Positions 44,111-52,415 of a stretch of DNA of 64,000 nucleotides are shown one piece after another. Both the position numbers and the translations under genes were made by a program. The notes below the pieces were generated by a model, which worked only from the letters and a program-made list of their open reading frames with translations, was not told the DNA's origin and searched no databases. Origin of the DNA: Spirosoma sp. (GTDB lineage: Bacteria; Bacteroidota; Bacteroidia; Cytophagales; Spirosomataceae); the NCBI RefSeq assembly GCF_026391055.1, contig NZ_JAPLET010000015.1, forward strand, positions 558,001 to 622,000, given 5' to 3'. The number at the start of each line of letters is the position of its first letter. Position 1 is the stretch's first letter.

Positions 44111-44122
44111 TACGCTTTCGTA
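44111..44122. promoter_or_regulatory. putative MarR operator 1 (TACG-N4-CGTA)
   Basis: TACGCTTTCGTA is an inverted repeat five bases upstream of the MarR start codon. Including flanks, ACACTACGCTTTCGTAA is the reverse complement of a near-identical 17-base stretch around 44191-44207. A third, partial copy (TTACGAAATCGCTACG) lies at 44141-44156. Confidence 0.6.
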
Positions 44123-44191
44123 ACAAACAACGTACTTGTCTTACGAAATCGCTACGAAAATAAAATTTTTTAAACTAAAAGAATAATTTAT

Positions 44192-44203
44192 TACGAATGC
44201 GTA
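44192..44203. promoter_or_regulatory. putative MarR operator 2 (TACG-N4-CGTA)
   Basis: TACGAATGCGTA repeats operator 1 in inverted orientation. It is followed at once by TATTATTG (44205-44212), a one-mismatch -7 box for the ABC exporter operon, so a bound repressor would block that promoter. Confidence 0.6.
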
Positions 44204-44331
44204 GTATTATTGCATTTATGATGTGAGATAACTACGGTTATATAATATATGTTGTTTCTTGCCTTGCTCACGGGCTCATGGTAAAGACGCAATGCACATA
44301 TGGACAAGCGACTACTGGCTACTACAAACGG

Positions 44332-45018
44332 ATGATAGCAGAACTAAAAGAAGTGGGCAAAGAATACAAGACCGGCGATCAGACGATTGTCGCCCTGCAA
44401 CCAACGACGCTCCAATTAAGCGAAGGTGAACTGATGCTCATCATTGGGCCATCAGGTTCGGGTAAAACCACTCTATTGTCGATGCTGGGGTGTGTTATCT
44501 ACCCCAGTTACGGCAATCTATGGGTCGATGGGCAGCATATCAATAAGCTCAGTGAGAAAGCGCTGGCAGCTCTTCGGCTGAATACTATCGGGTTTGTTTT
44601 TCAGAATTTCAACTTGCTGGCTCCGCTCACCGCTGAAGAAAACGTGCTGATGCCGCTTCAGCTTCAGGGTGTCAATAAGGCCGAAGCTCGCGACCGTACC
44701 GAACAGGCGCTCAAAACGGTCGGGATGATCGACCGCCGAAAAAATCTGCCTAAACAACTCTCGGGCGGGCAGCAGCAACGCATTGCTATTGCCCGCGCGC
44801 TAGTGACTAACCCCAAGCTGGTCTTGTGCGATGAACCTACGGCCTCGCTCGACAAAGACTCGCTGGCTATCGTCATGCGCGAATTACGGGCGCTGGCCGA
44901 TGGTGGTAAATCGGTAGCCGTTGTTACCCACGACCCGCGCCTGAAATCGTATGCTCATCGGATTGTGGAGGTCGACAACGGATTTGTTAAGGAAACAAGT
45001 GAATTCAATGACGTATAA
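44332..45018 (+). CDS. ABC transporter ATP-binding protein (MacB/LolD type)
   Basis: A 228-residue ABC ATPase from ATG 44332 (MIAELKEVGKEY): Walker A GPSGSGKT, Q-loop FVFQNFNLL, signature LSGGQQQR, Walker B LVLCDEPTASLD and the switch His in VVTHDPR. It belongs to the LolD/MacB/DevA branch that energises FtsX-like permeases. It is the first gene of a four-gene operon with an adaptor (45021), a permease (46031) and a TolC-like channel (47218), and it is divergent from a MarR regulator, which probably represses it. An upstream frame to 44278 is unlikely to be translated. Confidence 0.9.
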   Translation: MIAELKEVGKEYKTGDQTIVALQPTTLQLSEGELMLIIGPSGSGKTTLLSMLGCVIYPSYGNLWVDGQHINKLSEKALAALRLNTIGFVFQNFNLLAPLTAEENVLMPLQLQGVNKAEARDRTEQALKTVGMIDRRKNLPKQLSGGQQQRIAIARALVTNPKLVLCDEPTASLDKDSLAIVMRELRALADGGKSVAVVTHDPRLKSYAHRIVEVDNGFVKETSEFNDV

Positions 45019-45020
45019 CC

Positions 45021-46028
45021 ATGAATAATACACTACGTAAACCTACCGCCAGCTGTGTAAACGCAAAGCGCAAAAAAGCCTGTTCAATGATCTTTTGCAT
45101 CCTGACGGCCAGCCTTTCGCTGTTTTCCTGCGGAGATAAAAAGCAGAAAGCCGAGGCCCAGCAGGACTCAGTTCGAACGGCGCAAACGGCCCGGCAAATT
45201 GCCGAAGTGCTGGGTGTGGCTGTAATCGAGCCAGCCGCCCGCATCAGCAAGCTGGCCGCCGAAACCGATGGGCTTGTTAAAACAGTGAACGTCGACATTG
45301 GGCAGCAGGTCAAAAAAGGACAGGTGCTCCTGACGATGGATAACGCCGTGGAATCGGCCCAGCTTCAGCAGGCGACCGTTAAAATGAAGACGCAGCAGGA
45401 CGCTATTGAAACGGCCCGGCAAAATGTACAGACGCTTCGGGTGCAGCTCCAGAAGGCCGAAGCCGACTTGAAACGGAACGAAACACTGTTTGCCGGTAAT
45501 GCCCTCACCCGAAAAGAACTCGATGATTCACGCTACGATGTACAAAACCTGCAACAGCAGATTCGGGCGTCGGAAGCACAGGTGAAACAAGCGCAGGGGC
45601 GCATTACCGAGCTGCGGGCCGATAGCGAGTATGCCAGTACAGTAGCGGGGCTGAAAACGGTAAAGGCACCCGCCGATGGTACCTTGTTGAGTCTGGATGC
45701 TAAAATTGGGCAGTACCTGAGCAGTAACCAGTCCATTGGCGATTTTGCTCCCGCTGGTCCACTGGTAGCGGTAACGGAAATCGACGAACTGTTTGCGCTA
45801 AAGGTAAAAGTTGGCCAGAAGGCATATATCCGCCAGCAGGGGAGCAGCGACCGCCTGACGACCGGTACCGTCGTACTGGCGTCACCTTATCTGCGTAAGA
45901 AATCGCTCTTTTCCGATAACGCGTCGAACCTCGAAGACCGGCGCGTTCGCGAAGTACGGGTCCGGCTGGATGATCCCGGTAAAGTAATCATTGGAGCACG
46001 GGTAGAATGCCTCATTAATGTTAACTAA
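45021..46028 (+). CDS. HlyD-family periplasmic adaptor (lipoprotein)
   Basis: A 335-residue membrane-fusion protein with lipobox LFSCG near residue 36. A biotinyl-lipoyl-like half (VNVDIGQQVKKGQVLLTMD), a coiled-coil hairpin of about 95 residues rich in Gln, Glu and Ala, the second lipoyl half (VKAPADGTLLSLDAKIGQYL) and a beta-barrel domain follow. It connects the ABC ATPase/permease with the TolC-like channel. Start is two bases after the ATPase stop; a start at an inner ATG (MIFCILTASLS) is possible for the signal peptide. Confidence 0.87.
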   Translation: MNNTLRKPTASCVNAKRKKACSMIFCILTASLSLFSCGDKKQKAEAQQDSVRTAQTARQIAEVLGVAVIEPAARISKLAAETDGLVKTVNVDIGQQVKKGQVLLTMDNAVESAQLQQATVKMKTQQDAIETARQNVQTLRVQLQKAEADLKRNETLFAGNALTRKELDDSRYDVQNLQQQIRASEAQVKQAQGRITELRADSEYASTVAGLKTVKAPADGTLLSLDAKIGQYLSSNQSIGDFAPAGPLVAVTEIDELFALKVKVGQKAYIRQQGSSDRLTTGTVVLASPYLRKKSLFSDNASNLEDRRVREVRVRLDDPGKVIIGARVECLINVN

Positions 46029-46030
46029 TT

Positions 46031-47149
46031 ATGCTTCAAACGGCATTCAGCTTTCTGAAATATGACAGAGCCAAGTCGATTGGAACGATGGTTGGCATTA
46101 CCCTGTCGGTGTTTCTGGTTGGCCAGCAAACGGGCGTGTTTCTGTTTCTGACTAACTCCATTATCAACGTAGTCAACAGCAACCGCCAATACATCTGGAT
46201 TGTCGATGAAAGTACCACCGATGCCAATAAGACTGTTCCGCTGGATGTGCGGATCGGGCGGGAGATTGCCAGTATTGCCGGGGTAAAGCAGGTACATGAA
46301 GTGGTTATATCGGCGGGTTCTGTAAAGCGGCTCAATGGGAAAACCGCCGGTCTTTCGCTCATCGGTGTGCAGGCACCCGCCTATGCCGGGATGTGGAATG
46401 TCGAACCGGAAACCTCGCCCAGCCTGCTACTGACCGAAGGCGCTTTGTTTATGGACGTTTTTTCGGAGAACCTTAAAGACGTGAAAGTAGGGGAGGCTTT
46501 CGAACTGAACGGCGAACGGGTATACAAAGCCGGACAGACCCGCGGTACGCAGGGACTGGGCATCGACTATGCGTTTACTACCATCGAACGCGCCCGTAGC
46601 CTGACAGGCTTTTCGTCCGACAAGGTCAGCTTCTTTCTGGTGGAGGCACAGCCCAATGTCGATAAGGTACAACTGGTAAACCGTATCAACGCAGCCATTC
46701 CGGGCATCCGGGCCTGGACGGGCGAAGCCTTCGCGGAAAGCACATTTACACGGGCCGTTGTGTCGGGTGGTTTTGCCGCCACCTTCGGCTTCCTGATTGT
46801 GTTTGCTATCATCGCCGGGTTTGTCATTATCGGTCTTACGTTGTATTCGGCGGCCAACGAGCGCATACAGGATTACGGTACCCTGAAAGCCATCGGGGCA
46901 ACGAACCGCTACATCGCCCGACTTATTCTGCTTCAGGCCATAATACTGGCGGTTATTGGCTACGGGATCGGGCGGTTGTTTGTCGAGGGGTTTCGTTTAC
47001 TGCTATTGTCAATCGGTTCCAACTTCAGCTTTTCTGTCTGGCTCGAAGTGGGCTTTATCAGCGTTACCCTTTTCATTGCGCTGGGCGGCAGTCTGTTTGC
47101 GATTCGGCGTATCACATCGCTGGAGCCCGCGTCGGTATTCAGGCGGTGA
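46031..47149 (+). CDS. ABC transporter permease (FtsX/DevC-like)
   Basis: A 372-residue inner-membrane protein: TM1 about 22-45, a large periplasmic MacB-like domain (about 46-255), then three TMs (about 262-290, 308-330, 338-362) of an FtsX-type domain with DYGTLKAIGATNRYIARLI. The arrangement is that of DevC/MacB exporters that push substrates from periplasm or inner membrane to TolC. It starts two bases after the adaptor stop. Together with its neighbours it forms a complete tripartite ABC efflux pump. Confidence 0.88.
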   Translation: MLQTAFSFLKYDRAKSIGTMVGITLSVFLVGQQTGVFLFLTNSIINVVNSNRQYIWIVDESTTDANKTVPLDVRIGREIASIAGVKQVHEVVISAGSVKRLNGKTAGLSLIGVQAPAYAGMWNVEPETSPSLLLTEGALFMDVFSENLKDVKVGEAFELNGERVYKAGQTRGTQGLGIDYAFTTIERARSLTGFSSDKVSFFLVEAQPNVDKVQLVNRINAAIPGIRAWTGEAFAESTFTRAVVSGGFAATFGFLIVFAIIAGFVIIGLTLYSAANERIQDYGTLKAIGATNRYIARLILLQAIILAVIGYGIGRLFVEGFRLLLLSIGSNFSFSVWLEVGFISVTLFIALGGSLFAIRRITSLEPASVFRR

Positions 47150-47217
47150 TAAACGAGTGAATGTGGGCCTGGCTTGCTCAGGACAGGTGTCTATTACTTT
47201 TACTTTATTTAATCAGC

Positions 47218-48516
47218 ATGAAGTCGCTATCCGCTATAGTCTTCTTTACACTCATTTTTTCGCTCAATGGGAAGGCACAACCCTTTACGCTTACGCTGGA
47301 TCAGGCCCTTAAGCAGGCACAGGCCAACCGGCTGGAGTTGCTGAATGGTCAGTTACAAACGCAGATCGCGCAGAGTGACGAAGCCCGCCGACGCGCCCGC
47401 TGGCAACCGCAACTGAAAGCCACAGCTGATTTTCGGTGGAACACGCAAATTCAGCAGAGCGTCATAAAAAATGCACCCTTTGCTAACGGGCAGGATGTTG
47501 TGCTCCGCTTCGGGACGCCAATCGCCAACGTATTGAATGTGCAGGCCGAACAGAAAATCTACGACGCCCAATCGCCCATCGACCGCCGTATAAATCAGGT
47601 CAATGTAACGACTCAGCAGACGACGCTGGAGAAAACCGCCATCGACATACGGCAGCAGGTAACGGAAGCCTACTATCAGGCCGTATTCAACCGCGAGAAA
47701 ATTCGGTTGTCGGAGCGGGCCCGGATGCGGGCGCAGGGCTATCTGGAACAGGCGCAAACCCGCCTTCGGGCCGGAACACTCCTGCAAACGGATTTCGACC
47801 GGTTCGCGCTTGATCTGAGCAATGCCGAGCTTACCTACCGCAACGACCAGCGCGACTATTCGCTCAGTCTGGATAACCTCCGTTATCGGATCAACACGAC
47901 CCAGACCGTTGAACCTGCCGATTCGCTGGAAGCTTTGTTTACCCAGTTTCAGGAGGAAGCAACCGGGAGCCGGGTGGAACTGAAACAGGAAGAACTGAGC
48001 CGCCAGCTCAATGAGCTGAATCAGCAACGCGAGCAGGCCCGACTCGCGCCGGTAGTGTCGGCCTATGGGGCTTATTTTGCACAGCAACTGGCCGATGTCT
48101 TTAATCCCTTTCAAGCCGATACCTGGTATCGCTACAACTATGTGGGGGTTCAGGTCAACATCCCGATTTTCGACGGGCGACAGGCGCGGCTTAATCGGCA
48201 GGACTACGTACGTCGTGCTCAAGTGAACCAGAATACCATTTTACAACTCAAAAACGACTTCGAGTACGAAACGCGTTCGGCTAAGAATACCCTCGATCAA
48301 GCCCGGGAGAACCTCGTCCAAACCCGGAAGAACATCGTACAGGCGCAGCGTATACTCGCCGTTGACCGGGTTCGTTTTGATGCCGGTACGCTGTTGATGG
48401 CCGACTTCCGAAACAGTGAATACAGCTTGCAACAGGCCGAGACGAACTACCTCCGCTCGGTATACGATGCCCTGCTAGGTCAGTTGCAGTTGCGGAAAGC
48501 CAGAGGCAGTTTGTAG
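47218..48516 (+). CDS. TolC-family outer-membrane efflux protein
   Basis: A 432-residue outer-membrane protein from ATG 47218 (MKSLSAIVFFTLIFSLNGKAQ, signal peptide). Two structural repeats of the OEP family are seen, with LDQALKQAQANRLEL near the mature N-terminus, long amphipathic helices rich in Q and R, and VQVNIPIFDGRQARLNRQDYVRRAQ at the second repeat. It is the last gene of the MarR-controlled efflux operon, 68 bases downstream of the permease. The longer frame to 47161 lacks a signal peptide. Confidence 0.87.
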   Translation: MKSLSAIVFFTLIFSLNGKAQPFTLTLDQALKQAQANRLELLNGQLQTQIAQSDEARRRARWQPQLKATADFRWNTQIQQSVIKNAPFANGQDVVLRFGTPIANVLNVQAEQKIYDAQSPIDRRINQVNVTTQQTTLEKTAIDIRQQVTEAYYQAVFNREKIRLSERARMRAQGYLEQAQTRLRAGTLLQTDFDRFALDLSNAELTYRNDQRDYSLSLDNLRYRINTTQTVEPADSLEALFTQFQEEATGSRVELKQEELSRQLNELNQQREQARLAPVVSAYGAYFAQQLADVFNPFQADTWYRYNYVGVQVNIPIFDGRQARLNRQDYVRRAQVNQNTILQLKNDFEYETRSAKNTLDQARENLVQTRKNIVQAQRILAVDRVRFDAGTLLMADFRNSEYSLQQAETNYLRSVYDALLGQLQLRKARGSL

Positions 48517-48537
48517 GGAGCTAGTGCGCACATCGAC

Positions 48538-49047
48538 TTAAAACGTCATGACGTAAAACTGACAGGTAAACGACTGGCCAAACTCGTGCATTGCGCGCTG
48601 ATACGTTGGCTGAAAGCCGTAGCGTTCGTAAAACTGCATCAGTTTAGGGCGTGTGGCATCGGTTTCGAGTTGCAGGGTGTTGATGCCGCGTTTCAGGCAC
48701 TCGGCACGGCTGAAGTCGATAATAGCCGCAAAGAGATTTTGCCCGTTGAACGGTCGGCGAATGGCCAGTTTGTGTATGAAACCCGAAGTATTGGGTGGTA
48801 CATCGGGCCAGTAGAGCGGATCTATCCATTGCAGGATAAAGACCGCAGCCGGTTCGGGGCCGGTGCCTTCTTTGCGGTCGGCATACATGACATACAGGTT
48901 GCCGGTTGTGTATTTGTCGAGCAGATTTTCGGCGGTGAGGGTACTGACTTGCCAGAGTTCGCGGTCATTGTCGGCGAGCCATTGGCCCACTTCACGGAGG
49001 ATAGCAAGGGCGAGGTCGGGCTGGTCGTTTCGGAAGGTGGTGGTCAT
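48538..49047 (-). CDS. GNAT-family N-acetyltransferase
   Basis: A 169-residue acyl-CoA N-acyltransferase fold protein: NLYVMYADRKEGTGPEPAAVFILQW (beta strands), LAIRRPFNGQNLFAAIIDFSRAECLKRGI (motif A, acetyl-CoA site, Q/R-x-x-G-like in RRPFNGQN) and LETDATRPKLMQFYERYGFQPTYQ (motif B). The substrate is unknown. It converges with the TolC gene, 21 bases away, and is followed on its 5' side by tandem repeats associated with the nearby REP transposase. Confidence 0.78.
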   Translation of the reverse strand: MTTTFRNDQPDLALAILREVGQWLADNDRELWQVSTLTAENLLDKYTTGNLYVMYADRKEGTGPEPAAVFILQWIDPLYWPDVPPNTSGFIHKLAIRRPFNGQNLFAAIIDFSRAECLKRGINTLQLETDATRPKLMQFYERYGFQPTYQRAMHEFGQSFTCQFYVMTF

Positions 49048-49072
49048 AGTGAAGGAAGTTGTGTGGGTTGTG

Positions 49073-49168
49073 TCTGTGTAGGCTACATCTGTCCGTGTAG
49101 GCTACATCTGTCCGTGAGCTGTACCTGTCCGTGAGCTATGCCTGTCCGTGAGCTGTACCTGTCCGTAT
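49073..49168. repeat. tandem repeats, 17-19 bp units (TCCGTGAGCTGTACCTG)
   Basis: At least two units TCCGTGTAGGCTACATCTG and three units TCCGTGAGCTGTACCTG (one variant with TATGCC) occur in tandem, directly upstream of the REP-like palindrome. They contain short dyads and are not coding. Confidence 0.78.
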
Positions 49169-49209
49169 GTTGCACATACGGTTATCCACAGTCAACACCT
49201 TCGGCGTTG
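49163..49209. repeat. left REP-like palindrome and 28-bp module
   Basis: CCGTATG-N5-CATACGG (49163-49181) is followed by a 28-bp module, TTATCCACAGTCAACACC to CGGCGTTG (49182-49209), which recurs exactly at 49785-49812. It abuts the stop codon of the transposase gene. Confidence 0.82.
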
Positions 49210-49656
49210 TTAGGGGAATAGATGGTTTTCGTCGTACGCTACGCCGTGTTCGTCCAGCAGGTTCTTATATTCATCGTTGAACGTTATGTTTCTGTGGTGC
49301 TCTTTCTGTTTTTTTATGTAGTTGATGACACGGTCACGTTCTTTGATCGAGTATGTGAAAGCCCCATATCCTTCGGCCCATCCCTCAAAATCAGGGAATA
49401 GCCCACTGGCTTTCATCCATAACGAGCTGGCTACTTTGATTTCTTTAACAAAATCAGCTAACGCTACAGAAGGATGCAAATCACTCAGGATGTGAATATG
49501 GTCTTCTATGCCGTTGATCCTAAACAGTGTACATTTTTTATTTTTTATAACTCCCCAAATATATTTATACAACTCCTCGCAATGTATATCCGTGATGACC
49601 GGGTTCCTGTATTTTGTGCAGAATACAATTTGGTATAATATCTGGCGGTAGCTCAT
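49210..49656 (-). CDS. rayT: REP-associated tyrosine transposase (Y1, IS200/IS605-like)
   Basis: A 148-residue HUH-superfamily endonuclease. The HUH-type pair is His53 and His55 (EDHIHIL), and the catalytic Tyr is probably Tyr113 in INYIKKQKEHHR. The ATG at 49656 (MSYRQILYQIVF) gives a family-typical length; the longer frame upstream is not needed. It is not flanked by conventional insertion-sequence ends but by REP-like palindromes and a 28-bp repeated module on both sides, which is characteristic of domesticated RAYT proteins that process REP sequences. It is more AT-rich than neighbouring genes. Confidence 0.85.
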   Translation of the reverse strand: MSYRQILYQIVFCTKYRNPVITDIHCEELYKYIWGVIKNKKCTLFRINGIEDHIHILSDLHPSVALADFVKEIKVASSLWMKASGLFPDFEGWAEGYGAFTYSIKERDRVINYIKKQKEHHRNITFNDEYKNLLDEHGVAYDENHLFP

Positions 49657-49766
49657 AGCCTGCAAAATAGGTACAGGAATTCCTACTGTCAACTTTTTTG
49701 GCGGAACTGGATACATGTTGTAAGGGGGCCGAGCTGTGCCCGTAGGCTACGCCTGTGTGCTGCACC

Positions 49767-49878
49767 CGTAAGTTACGCATATGGTTATCCACAGTCAACA
49801 CCTTCGGCGTTGAGAGAGGCAGTCGTCCACAACGCCGAAGGTGTTGACTGTGGATAGCCGTATGCGCAGCTTACGGGA
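49767..49878. repeat. right REP/BIME-like fold-back structure
   Basis: The 28-bp module (49785-49812) is followed after 17 bases by its inverted copy (49830-49856). Flanking sequence CCGTAAG..CGCATA..GG..TATCC (49767-) also pairs with GGATAGCCGTATGCGC..CTTACGG (to 49878) with few mismatches, giving a stem of about 50 bp overall. Confidence 0.82.
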
Positions 49879-49881
49879 TAC

Positions 49882-49943
49882 GGGATGGGATTACGGATTT
49901 CGGGATGCAGATTACGGATTTCGGGATACAGATTAAGGATTAC
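49882..49943. repeat. tandem 20-21-bp repeat overlapping the end of the GH43 gene
   Basis: Three units of the type GGGAT(A/G)CAGATTACGGATTTC are arranged head to tail from 49882. The stop codon and the last codons (GFRNP) of the GH43 gene are inside the third unit. Confidence 0.75.
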
Positions 49944-51786
49944 GAAATCCGTCGTCAATCACCTTGCTTAGGACTGATACGCCGTTTTCGTCAAAAGCTT
50001 CGATAGCGAAGTAATACGGTACGCCGACGTTCAGGGCACGAAGTTCGAAGGTGTTGGGCTCGTCGTTCCAGAACTGATAATTCTGGTAAAGCTTGTCGGG
50101 CGCAATACCCCAGCGGATGTTGTAACCCACTGCGCCCGGAACTTTGCTCCACGAGAGGTCGGCATTACGCTGGTCTTTCTGACGTTTGGCCGTGAGCGTC
50201 GCGGGAGTAGCGGGAACCTTACCCAGGCCGTTACCAAATACCCGAAATGCATTGATGGCCAGATGCGAACCGGCTACATATACGTGCTCGTAACGGACAT
50301 AGCGGGCACGGGCTGGCTTTTGCAGTTCAACATACGCGCACGCCCGGTCGCGTTTAGGTTCTTTGGTCAGGTCAGCCACCACAGTCCATTTTTTATTATC
50401 CGTAGATGTCAGGATTTTGAACTGCGTGTACACCGTCGAATCGGAGTCGTAAATGGTTTGTTTGTAGTCGATGTAATCCACCTGTACGGCCCGCACATCC
50501 CGTTCTGCGCCCAGGTCGAGGGTGAGCGTTTCGCCGGGCTTGTTCTGACCGGCTACCCAGAACGTGCGCGGGTTTTCGTCGGTGGTTCTGTCCGCCGACA
50601 GCGTGTCCGTTGGTGCGGCTCTGAGTGTCGACGAAGCTACGGCCGGTTTGCGGTAAGAGAGGAGCATCCAGCCCGTAAACAGCGCGTCGGTGTTCATTCC
50701 ATTCTGGCTCGAAACGGTTTTGTCGGGTAGGTAGTGCGGAAAATCACCGAAACGTGTATTGGCGAACATCTGGTCGTCTTTATCGAAACCGGCGGGGTTC
50801 ATCACAATCCGGCGCTCCATCCCCCAGTTGTAGCCAATCCAGGTGGTGCCCGTATTCCAGTAGTTGCCAAAATTATCCTGGAAGGTGTTGCCATGCCCAC
50901 AGCCCGTAGCGAATCCTCCTGGCTTGTAGGCAACCGGATTATAAGGTGCATATTCAAACGGCCCGAGCGGGTCTTTACCCACGTATGTCCCATTGCCGTA
51001 CACGTTGTATTCGGTACCAGGCGCACCGTATTGCAGGTAGTATTTGCCGTTGTGTTTGGTCATCCAGGCTCCTTCTGTAAATGGTTTGAAGGGGTCGGAG
51101 TGGTTTGGGCCGAAGCGCTCCCAACCGTGCTTGTATGGGTCGAGCCAGAACATAGCTTTGTACGAGGCTGCCGGGTTATTGCCCGCATAGGTCAGGTTTC
51201 GGCTCTTGTCCAGCTCAGCACCGAAAAGCGGGTATACGTTCGAGGAACCCCAGTACATGTACCATTTGTCGGTATCGTCGTCGTGAAACAGGGCCGGGTC
51301 CCAGGGGCCAATGTCTTTGGGTAAACGGGGTAGCCAGCGGTTGAAGAATTTCAGTTTCCCTTTATCGGGTTCGGTCGAGTAAAAAATAGGGCGTTGCTCA
51401 AACGTCGACTGGAATAGGTAGAGCGTGTCGCGAACCGACAGGGCTGCCGGGGCGCACATGTCTTCCATCGGCCATTTGTCGGGGACAACGTAGTTCCAGT
51501 TGACCATATCTTTCGAATGCCACCAGCCGCCCTGAATCGTGACAAAAAGGTAGTATTCTTTCTTATGGTTAATGATGACCGGGTCGGCCCCGGACCGGTA
51601 CGAGATTTTCTCGTTCAACTGTTCGAAATTATACCGATAGCTAATGTCCATCGGATTGCAGTAGGTCCGGTTAGTCTTTTGCTGGGCCAGACTAGGCGCA
51701 TAGCTAGCGACTAACGAGCTGATTGACAGAAGGAATAGGGTCAGAAAACGCACGATGTTATTAGGTGTAGTGCCGAAATTTAACAT
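49933..51786 (-). CDS. glycoside hydrolase family 43-like, with F5/8-type and fibronectin-like domains
   Basis: A 617-residue secreted enzyme from ATG 51786 (MLNFGTTPNNIVRFLTLFLLSISSLVAS signal peptide). The five-bladed propeller of GH43 covers about 45-360; the catalytic-type Asp lies in SGADPVIINHKKEYYLF, another Asp in GPWDPALFHDDDTDKWYMYWG, and a Glu in FTEGAWMTKHNGKYYLQYG. A coagulation-factor-like discoidin domain (about 385-530) and a fibronectin-like domain (about 540-617) may bind carbohydrate. The GH43 family hydrolyses arabino- or xylo-oligosaccharides; the substrate is not defined. The C-terminus falls within an intergenic tandem repeat. Confidence 0.82.
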   Translation of the reverse strand: MLNFGTTPNNIVRFLTLFLLSISSLVASYAPSLAQQKTNRTYCNPMDISYRYNFEQLNEKISYRSGADPVIINHKKEYYLFVTIQGGWWHSKDMVNWNYVVPDKWPMEDMCAPAALSVRDTLYLFQSTFEQRPIFYSTEPDKGKLKFFNRWLPRLPKDIGPWDPALFHDDDTDKWYMYWGSSNVYPLFGAELDKSRNLTYAGNNPAASYKAMFWLDPYKHGWERFGPNHSDPFKPFTEGAWMTKHNGKYYLQYGAPGTEYNVYGNGTYVGKDPLGPFEYAPYNPVAYKPGGFATGCGHGNTFQDNFGNYWNTGTTWIGYNWGMERRIVMNPAGFDKDDQMFANTRFGDFPHYLPDKTVSSQNGMNTDALFTGWMLLSYRKPAVASSTLRAAPTDTLSADRTTDENPRTFWVAGQNKPGETLTLDLGAERDVRAVQVDYIDYKQTIYDSDSTVYTQFKILTSTDNKKWTVVADLTKEPKRDRACAYVELQKPARARYVRYEHVYVAGSHLAINAFRVFGNGLGKVPATPATLTAKRQKDQRNADLSWSKVPGAVGYNIRWGIAPDKLYQNYQFWNDEPNTFELRALNVGVPYYFAIEAFDENGVSVLSKVIDDGFRNP

Positions 51787-51813
51787 TTGTACAGGCTCAC
51801 AAGTTAAGCACCT

Positions 51814-52269
51814 ATGACTGATATAAACAAGACTCTCCTGCAATCGCTGGGCAGTGGCCTGGCGGGTGCCTGCGCCCTGACGGCCCTTCACGAAACGGCC
51901 CGCCAGTTCATCCCCGAAGCACCTAGAGCGGATATTTTGGGGATGCGGGCTATAAAAAAAGTAATGGCAAGTGTTGATGAAGAGCCGCCTGCCGATGATG
52001 AACTCCACGACTGGGCACTGGGTGGCGACGTGGTTTCGAACACGCTTTATTACAGCCTTATCGGACTGGCTAAACCTGAAAATGCCGTTTTGACGGGTGC
52101 TGTGCTGGGGCTGGCAGCTGGCGTCGGAGCAGTGGCATTACCCGGACCGATGGGCTTGGGCACCGCTCCCAGCAGCCGTACTCCGGCAACTGCCGCTATG
52201 ACCATTGGCTGGTATCTGGTGGGAGGACTGGTAACGGCGGGCGCTTATACCTTGCTGAAGCGTCGATAG
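51814..52269 (+). CDS. small uncharacterised membrane protein
   Basis: A 151-residue protein with hydrophobic segments (about 10-27, 62-80, 88-110, 127-147) and an Ala/Gly-rich sequence (VLTGAVLGLAAGVGAVALPGPMGLG). It is divergent from the GH43 gene, 27 bases between starts. It ends SGAYTLLKRR-like with a basic tail. No family is recognised, though such small proteins are commonly adjacent to membrane or stress functions in Spirosoma-like genomes; codon use supports a real gene. Confidence 0.6.
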   Translation: MTDINKTLLQSLGSGLAGACALTALHETARQFIPEAPRADILGMRAIKKVMASVDEEPPADDELHDWALGGDVVSNTLYYSLIGLAKPENAVLTGAVLGLAAGVGAVALPGPMGLGTAPSSRTPATAAMTIGWYLVGGLVTAGAYTLLKRR

Positions 52270-52302
52270 AAAACATTCTATAGCCTAATAATGATCACTC
52301 TG

Positions 52303-52346
52303 CGTTGACGAAAGAAAGTACGGAATCCCGTTCTCTTTCGTCAACG
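52303..52346. terminator. hairpin between convergent genes
   Basis: CGTTGACGAAAGA (52303-52315) is perfectly complementary to TCTTTCGTCAACG (52334-52346), with an 18-base loop. It lies between the small membrane protein gene and the CDF exporter. No T run follows, so it may be a repeat element that also terminates transcripts. Confidence 0.6.
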
Positions 52347-52415
52347 GGGCGTTGATATCGGCTACCGGAAACCACCAGTACACAACCCGTTTAGCTGATT
52401 GATAACCGTCTTCTC

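Noticed and set aside
47353..48222. 289-codon minus-strand frame opposite the TolC gene
   Set aside because: It is antisense to a clear OEP-family protein and shows no domain or start context.
49073..49168. Short tandem repeats as a possible CRISPR array
   Set aside because: Units are 17-19 bp without unique spacers between them and are next to a RAYT gene; no cas gene is present.
50263..51324. Long plus-strand frames opposite the GH43 gene
   Set aside because: They mirror the GH43 coding strand, as shown by the GH43 motifs on the other strand; the Val/Gly-rich translation is typical for antisense frames.
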